Assembly (NCBI RefSeq): GCF_001540865.1 | Contig: NC_033637.1 | Coordinates: forward strand, 6,542,491 to 6,606,490 | DNA from: Ananas comosus | Lineage: Eukaryota; Streptophyta; Magnoliopsida; Poales; Bromeliaceae | Length of the DNA stretch: 64,000 bases | Direction of reading: 5' to 3' | Part shown: piece after piece, positions 32,860-46,612 of the stretch | Position numbering within the stretch: position 1 is the stretch's first letter | Layout: each line of letters begins with the position of its first letter | The notes under the pieces: model-generated | Told to the model about the DNA's origin: nothing | Seen by the model: only the letters and a program-made list of their open reading frames with translations | Databases searched by the model: none | Program-made: the position numbers and the translations under genes

Positions 32860-35800
32860 ATGCCGGCAGCTCTTTTCTCCTCCTCTCTCCTGAGTCTCCC
32901 CCCTGCCCTCTCTCTCCAAAAACCCACACCATCATCATCATCATCATCGTCGTCATCATGCTCGCTGCTCAAGCTCTCCTCTCGTTCTCCTCCTTCCTAT
33001 AACATCGCCTCCTTCCGACGACGCTCTTGCGCTTCCCGACGCTTCTACAGCCCACAGGGAGACCGTCATCCTCCACCCTTCCCTCCTCTAATAACAGCAG
33101 ATCCTGAAGCGAAGGGCGACGCTTGGGATCCGTCACGGCACGAGGCCCTTCTCAAGGGGGGCGAGCAGGTCGTCTCCCTGCTTCAGGAGATGCTCAAACT
33201 GGTATGCTTCTCCCTCCTGAGCCCACCCAATTTCATGCTCCATGCATAGTTTCCGAAATTTCGCTTTTAGTAGGTTATGAGTTTTTAGAGAATTTCTCTT
33301 TTATGGGCCGTTTTGATTCGATTACTCAAATCTTTAACCTTTATAGACTGATTTTTGTACCCAGCTTGATTAAGTCGTTTATGATTCTTTCGACAAAAAA
33401 ATTAAGGCTCATCATCAGTTATTTATAGTCATATGAATTACATGAAATATGCAATCAAGCTCGTAAAGTCGAACAACTCATTCAAAATTTGAAGTTCAAA
33501 TAGTCATCAATGGCCCATATGAGATGAATTATAAGAGGTCGGGTAGCGAAATCAGAAGTTTTAAAGGTTAGTCATATAAAGTGAGTCATAGTTTTGGGTA
33601 AGTTCTATTCATTTTTACCTTCTTTTATAGGATTTCATACTGTCGGCATTTTTACCTTTAGGCGCTGTCTTGATGCATGGACATCTTGTCTGGTATAGAA
33701 CTTTGATTTACTCAAAAGATTTTGTTTGATATAATTCTTCGATTTGCTCAAATTTTTTTTTTTAAGAATAAGATAGATTATCTCGTAAGTGACACGAATG
33801 TCAAGTGTTAAATAATGTAAAACAATCCTTTCTCCCTACCATGTTTGGCCATGAGACTTTTTGATTGGCTCAAAACTTGTGCTTGAATTAAATAGGAGGG
33901 AGTTAATGGGACGAAAGGCTTAGCGGGACTCGAATTTAGAAATTCCTGCTCTGATACTATGTTAAATTATGTGAAACTACCATTTATATTCGAAAGTTTA
34001 AGCTACCAAAGAACAACACTTTTAATATTTATATACAACATAAAGGAGCTAAAATCAAGCTACTAGCTTGCAATCATGTAAGAAAATCCTCATATTGCAT
34101 AAGTTATCATAACTTACGTCGACATCTGTACAAGACCTTAACGTTTTTTTTCTTTTGCATGTTCATTCCTTCATACATCATATGCACGTCTCTTTATTTT
34201 GATTTTATCCTTTGACAGGTTAAAGATATAGTTTAGAGAAAAAAAAAAAAAACCCTCTAGCAGAATAGCTTTTGAAAGAACTTAATTTGAGGGTAAAATT
34301 TTAAAATTTAAGGAATTATATGAAAATATAAAAAGTTAGATTTTTCTAATTGTCTTCAAAGTGAAGGACCTATATAGAAATTTTTGTACCTTTCTCCTAT
34401 TCTTTTAAATGACTATTTGGTGTGTTGTTTTTACCTTTTTTTTTTGTGGAGAATTATCTCTATATCTATGTAAAGTAGTGAAATCGCAGGTATATTCCTC
34501 AACAATTTTTTTTTAATGATAGAATAATTTTTTTTAATGCCTTTCTATTTGTTGACTGGTTAAAATTACTTTTTTCTATTAAAACTTTACTTTTGGATTG
34601 ACATTTTTGTAATATTTGTACTGTTACTTTATATTTCTAATGTCTCGGTTCTGTTTTCTTGCATTATGTTATGTGAATCCTAAATTCTGCATGCTTAACA
34701 AATTAAAATAATTTTTTTAAGGGCATAATGGCCCTATGTAATTAGTGGTTGTTGATTAGCAATAACAAAATTAAAACTCTGTAACAACATATCCATGATT
34801 TCGAAACTTTGTAGGGATATATATTCAATCTGCCTTTTTTTTTGAGAAATGATGATGGTATGGTGGTCGGTGTTGTAGTTGGAGGACATGGAGATGGACG
34901 AGGCATCAGAGCCGATGGCGGTGGAGATAGTAGCACAGGGGGTTATCGGGAAGAGGGTGGATGAGATGGAGTCTGGGTTCATGATGGCTCTCGACTACAT
35001 GATCCAGATTGCTGATAAGGATCATGACGAGCAGGTGCTCGATAAATATTTGGATGGATTCATATATAATTTCATTCCGTATTTTATTTTCTTTTTTCTT
35101 CTCTTTATGATAAACTTCTTGTGTTTGCTTCAAGCTCAATGATTGAGTTAATGAATTAATTACTATACAATAGAATAGGCTAGCGGCGATGAATTGTTTG
35201 CGATATATACACCTATTAGTTATGCTTGGCACTGCAAAATAAAAACTTAGTTGTAACTTGTGCTTCCTTATTTCTTCTAAGAAAATGCCTTTATGCATCT
35301 AGTAGGGGCGCATTGGAAGCTAACTGACAATAACAAGAAAAAGGGGGTTACACAAGTTTGTCTGCCAACACATTCAATCACATGGAATATAAGATTGACA
35401 AAGAGAAAACAGAAGCGGTGCAAGAAACTTTTAGAGGATAGGTGTTGAACTTTGGAAGAATAAATTTCAATATCTAATGATCTACCACCTATACATAAGC
35501 TGTTGTACTTTCGAAGTAAATAAATTGTTGCAGAATTAATAATGAAAGAAAACATAAATCTTAGCTCTTTCTTGCTTTGCATAATTATATCTTAGATCTC
35601 TACAATATGTTATATTGAAGCTTGATAACTTAAAATCAAGAAAAATGAATGACATGAATTGCAGTGAGGGTGAAAGAATCCCTCGAATAGGAAGATTTGA
35701 ATCGAGTGAAGATGATTTCTCCACTAACATTATGTTTAGTAGACATTTGATAGAGGTTGGATAATGGGAAATTGCGCATGAGAGGGCTTTGAAATATGTC

Positions 35801-38800
35801 AGATTTCACTTATAGGAACTTGGCCCTCCTAATCTTAACTCTTATCTCCTATTTACTTACATTGGTTACCTAGCTTTAAAGTGAGAAAGTATAATGGAAA
35901 GCGTTCCATGGCAAAAAAAGTCTTTTGGGGTGCACATCACGTTTTGGTCATCTGAGAAGTGTGCTAAACTAACAGAAAAGGAAGAAAAGATGCCATCAGG
36001 AAAAACTCTTTTGGCACTGTTTTTCTTATCATTTCCTGATAAAAACCAAATCAATACAGATTGGTTTTGTCAATTTCAGGCAAGATTGAAAAGCTGAGTT
36101 AAGCAGGTGACTTAGGTTAGGCGTCATTACACTTACTGGCAACACCTATTGCACCAATACATGATTTATCTTATTCAGTAATCCCTAATGTAACACTTGT
36201 TATCATGCTTATCGTGTAAGATAGAAATTTCCTTATAGGAAGCATTTGGATTAATGTAATTGCAATTTGGTCACCCATAAATTAAGTATAGTGAGAGTAG
36301 AAATATTAGTCTCACTGTCGATTACGGTGATGCTGAGTAGACCCACTGCCTAGTCTTGAGCCATATGTTGCATCTTTTCACGAAAGATAACTTTGGATTT
36401 TTTGGCGAAATAGTTTCAAGGAAATGAGTCCATGGCTTGATGGCAGATCTCCTTAGCATTGTCATGATCAATGTTAAAACTAGTATATCTACTCTTGCTA
36501 AACTTGATTTACAGGCAAGTTTAAATTAAATCCAAAGACCTCATTGTAACATATACATGCATAGTTTGCTTGAATACTATATTATCTGTTGTTCACCTTG
36601 CATTCCTTATTATGCCAGCGCAAGTCCATTCTAGAGGTGATCAAGCAAACAGTTTTAGATCATCTCACAAAGAAGTGCCCTCCACACGTAAGTCTTACTC
36701 TTAAGATATTAAACTACGCAAATTATATTTGTTAAATGTGATGGAAAATTTCGATACAACATTATATTGGACTTTGGTGACTATTTAATAGATTTGGAGC
36801 AGGTTCAGGTGATTGGTCTTCTATGCCAAACTCCTCAAAAAGAAAGCAGACATGAATTACTACGGAGAGTAGCTGCAGGTGGAGGCGTATTTAAAAGTGA
36901 GAACGGCCTTAAAGTTCAACTTCCAGGAGCAAATCTTAATGACATTGCTGACCAGGCTGATGATTTGCTGGAGGTAAGTTCAGATGTTTGAAGAGGATGG
37001 TATTTTCAAAAGAGGATTCATAAAGAAAAGTTAGAATATTTTAGTTGTTTGTCTATAGTATGTGTGTTAGAGATATCGAAAACACAGATGTTTTGCATTA
37101 TTTGGTTATAGAAACTGGCAAGGATTGCCTTGCTGGTCAGCATGGGGGGCATCTGCCAACTGTGTCAATATGCCTATGTTGACCGTGTTCATGTGCCTGT
37201 ACATAACAGGGGCCCCATACAGGGCCTATGGCTGACTGTGCCAAGTTTCAACATGTAAAGTGCTGTGGCACGTGCTGTGCCAATGGCTTACCGGCCTAGC
37301 CAGTACCAGTCGAGCATCAATCCTTGGTTCACAGGTTATAGAATAGACTAAGCAATCAAAAGACAAAATGAGCATGGTGAATATTTCAATTACAATACGA
37401 CTAAAGTCCCTTCGATTTTTTGGGCCAAGCCTGCATGTATATACAGTGATATTTAGTGAGCCATCTGAACCCCAAATTTCAGTTGTCTAAAAGTCAAATG
37501 TTTTGATGGCCCATCTAAAATTGCTTGTGGATGAAGTTCAGGCTAATACTTGATTTTATCAAGATGCACTGATCCAGCACTATCCTGATTTGAGACGCGT
37601 ACTGTGGTGTTATAATCCTGTACATTTGGGCATCGTAAATTTCTTAGTCCACATACAATACATGGAACATTTATAAGGTCCTTCTGTCATAAAATGCAAT
37701 CCAATTGGTTTATCCGACCATCCTTGTGGTGCATGTTAAATTCCTCTTGAGTTGTAACTTCTTATGCTCATTTGGAATTCTGTGGAGTCAATAAATTTGG
37801 CAATTGAAAACAAAAAAAGCTTTTGGTCTTCAAAGAAATGTGCCTTTTCTTCTTAAATGTTTTTTACAACAGAGTTTTTGGGTGACTAAGCCTACAAAAT
37901 CTTTTAAATAAAAAAAAGGCATTCAAAATTTTTATTTATAAAAATAGGCCGATAAAAGCGGTGAATCATTTACCCTTTTTTAAAAGCGGTGAATCATTCG
38001 CTATGAATCATTCACCGCTTTTATCCTAATTTATATATTTTCTACATCCAAACTTCAAAAGATGTATAGTATTAAATACTAAAAATAGTTTTAATCCTTT
38101 GAAGAAAGCGGTGAATGATTTACCACATTTAAAAAGCGGTAATTCATTCACCGTATAGACCTAGTTTTGTAAATAACTTTTTTAGAGGACTATTTTTATA
38201 ATTATAGTATTTTCTAAGGCTATTAATAAAAAAATTCTTTTTACAACTGTTAATCAAGTATAAAATGCAACGTATTTTGGATGCCTAACATGTTGTTTTG
38301 CTTCTAACTAGCATTTCTTGTTTCATCTTAACATTGTATGTTTTTATATTTTGATTATATTTGCTGTTACAAAGAAAGGCACGCTTCGGATTTTAGAAAT
38401 ATAGCACCAATTTTTTACTATTGCAAGGTTAACAACCAAATTCAATTGTAGTGAATTAAACATTTCATGTTGCCAAGATTTCATGTTGCGTACACTACAT
38501 TTATCTGAAAAATGGCATGATTTGTAGAATAATAACCACTAATTATTTCTTTTTATTTTTTTCCTACTCTTTAATGCACAAAACCTTTAATTTTTCTTTT
38601 CTTCTGTTTTCAAGAATATGGAATCACGACCTACTCTTCCTGATCGAAAGCTGTTGGCAAGACTTGTTTTAGTCCGAGAGGAAGCTCGAAATATGATGGG
38701 GGGTGGGCTATTGGATGAAAGAAATGATCGTGGTCTCAGTACACTCCCTGAAGCAGAGGTATGTTTTGGCCTTGTTTGTTTTAATATTCTTTATGTTGAT

Positions 38801-41800
38801 ATAGCTACAAATTATGACCTTGGACTGCTAATTTTAATAAAACTACTACTTGTTTCTGCCACAGTATGCTTGAGGACTATTAATCTTTAAAAATACATAT
38901 TTGACATATTTAAGATCAAGGATTAAAGTGTCGCCCTGTGCCGTACGACACGAGGCGACACGTATCGTGGCCCCAAGAAGGGGGCACGGTACAGGGAGAT
39001 CTCGGACCCCCCTCTGTGTCGCGACACTGTGTTTTTTTTTTTTTTTTTTGGCTTTTTTGCTTTTTTTTTGGTTTTTGGTTTTTTTTTCTTTTGTTTTGTT
39101 CTTTTGGGTACCAAGAAACATCCGGGTATCCCACATCCTCAAAGACATTACAAATTAAAGATCTACTTGTTAGGTAAGTAAAAAAAATTATAATTTAATC
39201 TTTTTATTTATCAATATACATGCAAATTTTAAATTTACATATTCTATAGGCCCGAGTCCTCCTCATCCACCATAAACATTCATTTTTTCTTCACAAATTA
39301 GTTTATTAAAATTTGTCGCACTACGAAACTTTTGGTGAATTAGGGTAACAAAATCGAACTCAATAAACAAATTTTGAGGCACATCAAATATAATATTTTA
39401 TTTTTGCGTTAGAAGATTGAAAATACTGATAAAATTAAAAGCTAAATTAAATCAATTGATACGTATATTTATTTAATTTGTTTGTCATATAATGTATTGC
39501 TTAATTTTTTTGATAGATCTAATAATTTTTTGAAAAGATAAATGAAAAAATTTCAAATACTTTTTAAAATAACTTTTTCCAATATTTTTTCCAATAATTT
39601 TTTTGTATTTTATAAAAAAAAGACTGTAATATGGTCAAAAGAAAGAAAGAAAGGTGTCTTTGCATTTTAAAAATTCCAACTTGTAAAAATTTTTATTCTG
39701 CATCAGGTATAGTTGTATTTTACATACAAAAAAACTTACATATATATTAATTGATGAGTATAGTAAGCTATATATTGTAAATATTCATAATTATTTGATT
39801 AAATATTTCAAAATAACATTATAAGAGTTTATTAGAATAAAAAAAACTGAAATATGTCCGTGCCAAAGCATGCCAGTAAGAGGTCATGAGTATCCATCGG
39901 CACGCAAGCGTACCATGTGTCGGCACGGAAGCGTATTGGTGCCGTACCGTGTCAAGCAGACAGCAGCACGCTCTTGTGCCATGGCACATTAAACCTTGCT
40001 TCAGTGCCGACGCACGGGGGCATGGCGCTGTCTGCCTAGCATGGTACGGCACCGGCACACTTCCGTGCCAAGACGTGGTACGCTTGCGTGCTGATGGATA
40101 CACATGATCTCTTACTGGCACACGCTTTGGCACGAACTTATTTTAGTTTTTTGGGTTCCAATAAGCTCTTATAATATTATTTTAAAAGATTTAATGAAAT
40201 AATTAGATATTTGTAATATATAATTTACTATACTCTTCAATTAACATACTTGTAAGTTTTTTTGTATGTAAAGTTAAGGTTTAAAGTGCCGTGGCACGAG
40301 GGCCGCTGTCTGCCTGGCACGGTACGGCACCGACACGCTTCCGTACTGACACATGTTACGCTTGCGTGCCGATGGATCTTCGATTAAATTATAATTTTTT
40401 TGACTTACCTACAAACTATGTTGCACAGATACGGATACGGGGATACGGATACGACACGATACGGATACGGCGATACGGCAATTCCTAAAACTTCTAGGAT
40501 ACGATACGCGGAATATACTTGAATAAAATATTATTTTAAATATATTTAAATATATGTTGATTATATGTAATAATATATTGAGAACAATCAGGACATCTGG
40601 ACTATATTAAGGAATATATTCTAATATGCATTAACTTGTATAATTGTTCTACATATGTTCATAAAAAAAGATAATCAATCATATAAAATAATAACTCAAA
40701 AAGTATCAAACCAACTATCATCCAACTTGATCAAATGATAACAATAGATATGTAGTCGCATAAACTAAATAATTAGCCATTCAATATATATGTATGTTTT
40801 GTTAGTTCTATTATTAAATTAGTAATAAAAAAAATATGCTAACAATTTAATAGAAAAGGAAAAAAAATAATATTTTCTATAGCCTTTGTTGCTTAATGCT
40901 AGGTTGACAAATTAGATGAAAGAGAGTAAATACTGTGTGAAGATAGAACGAGAGGGAGAGCCTTCTACCATTCAATAGCAAAAAGCGTCTTCTACCATTC
41001 AAGAGCAAAAAGATAGATGAAATGACAAATTGAACAGAGATTGACGTTTTTCTCACTCTTTTCCTTCTTTCCAATAAGTTTGGACGTAAGCTTTTAAAAA
41101 AATTTTAAGTTTCGATCATTTTAGACTAAAAAAGAAGCTAGCCGTGTCCCCCCCGTATCCCCCCGTATCCCTCACGTATCCGAGCCGTATCCGAGCCGTA
41201 TCCGATATTTTTTAATTTTTTAAAATTGCCGGATACTTCATTCCTGTATCGAACACGTATCGGGCGCGTATCGATATCCGATACGTATCCGATATGGGTA
41301 CGGCATGAAATTCGAAGTATCCATGCTTCATAGCCTACAAAGTAAATCTTCAATTTGCAAGGGGGATGTGGGGTACCTGGATGTTTCTTGGTATCCCAAA
41401 GTACAAAACAGAAAGGAAAAAAAGAAAAAAGCAACAAAAGAAAAGCAAAAAAGCAAAAAAGAAAAAAAAACACACACACACACACGCAATGCTGGCACGG
41501 CTGCGCGATACGCAGCACAGTGCCGCGGCACAGGGGGGGGTCCGAGACCCTGCTGCCCCGTGCCGTATGACATGGGGCGGCACTTTAATCCTTGCTTCAG
41601 ATATCCTATCTTGTTCCTTTGCAAGCTATATTTCATTTCTTCCTTGCAATGTTTTCACAGGTTTCTTCTCTGTTCTAAACATAGACCAAGAAATTTCCCA
41701 AGCATATATGCTCTGTGATCTTTAAAATTAAAGAAATTTCTGAAGCTATTCCATGTATCTTTAGTAACATCGGAAAGTTCAGAAATTTGACTGCATCCTC

Positions 41801-44800
41801 TGACTTTTCTCATCAAGCATGAGAAATGGACGAAAGATGGTTTTTGTAGTAAGTAATGTTAAATTGAAAATCTCGCCGAAACTCCTAGCTTCGAAGAATA
41901 TTTTCATCCAGATTCTCTTAAATTTCATATCACTGCCCTTTTCTTTGCTACAATGTCAATTGCAAATATTTGCAATGCTTCATTAAGCGGTATAACAGGG
42001 CAAGCCATTTTTCCTGCCCAAAAGGATAGCATAGGAGATTTAGCAAGCCACACATAATATAAAGGAATTATCTTCTCACCTCAAATAAGGCCTCAATTGT
42101 TTTGGATAAGCAGCCAAATCCTACTGAACTTGTTGGCCTCTAATCCTCCGCAGGTTCTAGGTGTCCAGAGACTGATGTTGACTCAATATGTAAGGTTCTA
42201 AGAAGGCCCGTAAACCTTAGTAAACCTTAACATAGTTTACGTAATGTCTCAATTCAACCCAAGACAAGCATTTTAAGTGCATTAATTAAACAAAGTAAAC
42301 AGAAACATAATTGAAGAATAAAATAAGAAAATTCTAGCATCTGGTCAAAAGGTCAAGTAATCCACACGACATAGGGACATCGCCTCATCATATTAGTTCC
42401 TTTATAGCCACCATGAGTTGTGGCTGCCTTTTGCCCTATTGTCTTGTAGCCGCTCAAAACAGGAGCATTCTCAAAACTTGAGAAACACCAAAAGATCAAT
42501 CCTAAATCCCATCATTCTGATTTCTGAAGCCAATGAGGAGAAAAAGCCATCAGAGAGCCCTTGTAGGGACATAAATTATATGAGGACCATCCCCAGCCTC
42601 GTCTCTTTGGTCCTAGGTTATCTGTACACCTTGTGGCCCTTCATATATCGTGAGGTAGCAATATGTCAAGATGGCTGGCCAAAATAAAAGAAGACCAAAA
42701 AGGTTACATTGTTTTACTTTCACTGGTAAAAATGCACGTGTGATATCAATATATCAATCTTAAAAAATAATTTAATAACATAATTAAGTATATGTATGAA
42801 TCTTTAATATTGGTGATAAACAGAAATGTAGTTATTTGATATAATCAAATGAGAAATAAAAAGTCAATTTAGTACGGAAATAGCTAATGCATTATTCATG
42901 TCGAATGAGTATTTTTTTAATTAAAATTGGATGATTGAATTTTAATAGAAGAATAATGGAATTGGAGAGCAGTCCATCATGTTGTATGCAAGTATTAGAT
43001 GCAGTCGGCAATTTGTCTGCTAGTAAAACAGAGGAAAACAATTACACTAAGGTATCGTTTGGTTCGGGGATAAACAAAAAGCGGCTATTTCAGGGATAGG
43101 TATAAATTGAGGTATAAGCGGGGATTAGATCAATTTTGCGTTTGGATGAAAATTGAATTATTCCTCAGAATAAAAAAAATAACGTTTGGTTAGGTAAGAT
43201 GGAATAAGAGTTAAAGTGAGTAGTTATAAATGAAAAATAATGATATTATCCTTTCTTTATATTAAAATTTAAATTTTTATATTTTATATTTATATTTTAG
43301 AATAAAATATAAACTTTTAAATTTTAAAATGTTAAAATCTCAAATTTACAATTTTAAAAAAATTAAAATTTTAAATTTTAAACTTTAAATTTAAGATGAA
43401 ATTTTAATTTAAAAATACAAAATATCAAATTCTAAATATAAAAAAAATTAAAATATCAAATTTTAAAATTTAAAATTAAACAATTTAAAATTTAAAATTT
43501 TAATTTTATAATTTTAAAATTATAAATTTTAATTTTTGAACTTACGAAATTTAAATTTTATAATAAATTAATAACTCTCTCTCTCTCTCTCTCAACGGGT
43601 GGAACAAGCTGGGTTATCCCCGCTTGTTCCACCTTGGGGTGAGAACATTAGTTCCCACCCCTTAACAGGCTATTCTAGAATAGCCCGTTAAGGTGGGAAT
43701 TAGTGTTTCCACCAAATTTTTTTTGTGTTTGGGGGATAAGAGTGGAATAAACTCTTGATTCCACCCTTAACCCCCCAACCAAACATAGCCTAAATGTTTA
43801 GAAATAATAATAGTAATAAAATAATTAGTACTATATTTTAAATAAATTTAAATATTTAAATATATTGCATAGGAGGGAACGTTAAAAATTATTAAGTTGT
43901 ACATAATGTGCATTTGTTGAAAATGATTTAAATCATACGAGCTCTAATATCTAGTAAATTAGAAAATTAATCTATAGGAAAGAAAGCCAATACTTTTGGC
44001 GTTATATGTACAAAATCTAAACAAACATATATAGAGTGCATGAAAGGAGGCAAGGAAGAAGTCGATTTATTGCACTCGGTGTATCTCTAGCAAGGATTAA
44101 AGTGCCGTGGCATAGGATTGTGCCGGAAACTTGGCGGCACGATATGGCACGGTGCGTGCGGAGCCGTGTCGATGCGTGCCGGTCAAAAAAATTCTTGTAT
44201 GCCGACACATAATAGCATGAAATATTTATTTTCTTTAGCAACAAAAAATTCTTGTATGCCGAACTCGACTTCCGCCACACTCAACCTCCTCTAAAAAATT
44301 AATTAAATAGTAAAACCTAAACTCTATTTCCTTTATAATGGGTTAGAATTACCTTATTTATAATAAATTAGGATTACCTTTAAATAATAATAAAAACTTT
44401 AATTATATAATAAGTTAAATTTTATAGCGATAAATTTACCACTATATTTAGGAGATAACAGGATCCACTTACTTACATCAAAACAAACAACGGAACTTAA
44501 AAAACAAATTTTACCAGCACCAAGTTATATCAAAACAAACAGAAGAAGTAATTGAATTTAACTTTCAGACTGTATGAGTTACGTCAAAACAAACAGCAAA
44601 AAAATAATCACACTTCAGGAAAACTCAAACACCACTGCACCTAACTTACGTTGGATCTACAGATTCGTTAATCCAAACGCCCCCTTAACGATTTGACGGT
44701 CATTTGTTCAGTTTAACGACTTGATGGTCATATTGAATTTGAACTCGATTTGCTTAGTTTAACGACTTGATGGTCATTTTGAGTTGAGCTTCATTTGATT

Positions 44801-46560
44801 TGCTCAGTTTTACGACTTCGCGGTCAAATTAATTAGAGCTTAGTGTTGGCTTGCTCATTTTAACGACTTGGCGATCATTTGTTCAGTTTAATAATTTGAT
44901 GGTTATTTGTTCAGTTTTACGACTTGATGGTCATTTGTTCAGTTTAACGACTTGACGGTCATTTGGATTTGAAGCTCGGAAAATTGGTTCATAATAGAGG
45001 CCCATTGGGAAAGCCCATGAAATTAGTTCATGAAATTAACTCATGATAGGGGCCAATTTGGAAAGCCTATTAAATTAGTTCATGAAATTAATTCATGATA
45101 GGGGCTTATTTGGAAAGCCCATTAAATTGGTTCATGAAATTAATTCATGATAGGGGCCTATTTGGGAAGCCCATGAAATTGGTTCATGAAATTAATTTAT
45201 GATAGGGGACCCATTTGGAAAGACCATGAAATTGGTTCATGAAATTAATTTATAGTAGATGCCCATTTGGAAAGATCATGAAATTGTATCATGAAATTAA
45301 TTTATGATAGGGGCCCATTCGGAAAACTCATTTTGTTTCATGAAATTAATTCATGGTAGATGCCCATTTGGAAAGCCCATGAAATTATTTGGCTAAATTT
45401 GGTTTGGTTGGAGGTATTTGGATGATATAAGTTTGGTAGTTTTGGGCTTTATGCTAATGGGCTTTGGTGGTTTTATTTATGAAATAGATTGGGTTGGGTT
45501 TTATTTGTGGACTTTGGATTTCAGGTTTTATTTGTAGACTTTGGATTTTGGGGTTTTATTTGTGGACTTTGGCTTTGGGTTTTATTTCTGGACTTTCGGT
45601 TTCATAGGTTTTATTTGTGGACTTTGGATTTTGGATTTTATTTGTGGACTTTGGGCTTTGGGTTTTATTTGTATGTGGGTTTTGGGTTTTATTTGTGGAT
45701 TTTGGGTTTTGGGGTTTTATTTGTGGACTTTGTATTCCATGAGTTTTATTTGCAAACTTTGGATTTTGGGTTTTATTTGTGGACTTTGGATTCCATGTGT
45801 TTTATTTGTGGACTTTGGGCTTTGGGTTCGAATTTGTATGTAGACTAGATTCGGAGATTTATTTGCATGTGGACTGCATCAGCACGTGGGATGGATTTGG
45901 GGCCCGTGTGCAGATTGGGCCTGTATTTACTTAAGGGCTGGATTCAGGGCCGTGAGTAGACTGGGGCCTGCATTGTACACGGGCTAGATTCAGGGCCTGC
46001 GTGTAGACTAGGCTGCATCTGCATACAAGCTGGATTCAGGACCCGTGAGTAGACTGAGCTGCATCTGTATACGAGCTGGATTCATGGCTCACGAGTAAAC
46101 TGGGCCTACACCATCATATGGGCTGGATTCAGGTTTTGGGCTGGATTGGGTTTGGCTTCATTTTATTTTTTTTCTTCGTGGACTACATATGGGGTTTTAT
46201 TTATTGGGCCCATAATTAAATTGTAGGTTGAGCTCCTTTAAATTAAATAACTCCAAACCATTCTCTCATTTTTTTTTCTTTTTTTTTTTTCTTCCTTTTT
46301 TTTAAAATTCGAGTGCAATTAATTTGGTTTGATCTAAAAATCAATACCAAATTTCAATACCAAATTCATGAATCACCAGTTTTTTTTTGCACTCATAGAG
46401 TGCCGCTAAGACAACCCGTCTCAAACACGAGGCTTGATTAGTCAAGTTACGCCTATCACAAAGATGGTGATTTGATCAAATATATACCTATCACGAGGAT
46501 GGCGAGTCGAATCGTGCCTATCACGAAGATGACGAATGATCCGAACAATCAAAATATGTT

Positions 46561-46612
<52 letters not shown>

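Larger units (their letters stand above)
38917..41594. mobile_element. Large foldback element in PRDA1 intron 5 (arms about 240 bp) with nested foldbacks
   Basis: The left arm (38917-39150) starts CAAGGATTAAAGTG and has TCTCGGACCCCCC, GCGACACTGTG, a poly-T/GC tract and ACCAAGAAACATCCGGGTA. The right arm (41350-41594) carries the same order inverted. The inner part holds two more foldbacks (39721-40270 and 40425-41335). No ORF or transposase. Target duplications were not convincing, so the superfamily is open. Confidence 0.75.

Noticed and set aside
42418..42687. 89-codon ORF in intron 5
   Set aside because: No recognisable family, no splice or codon evidence, and it lies in the large intron among repeats.
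45489..45848. 119-codon ORF with GFYLWTLDF repeats
   Set aside because: It is the translation of minisatellite array 3; the repeat unit happens to lack stops in two frames.
44692..46150. CRISPR-like repeat array
   Set aside because: Units are degenerate and contiguous with no unique spacers, and the DNA is plant nuclear; they are minisatellites.
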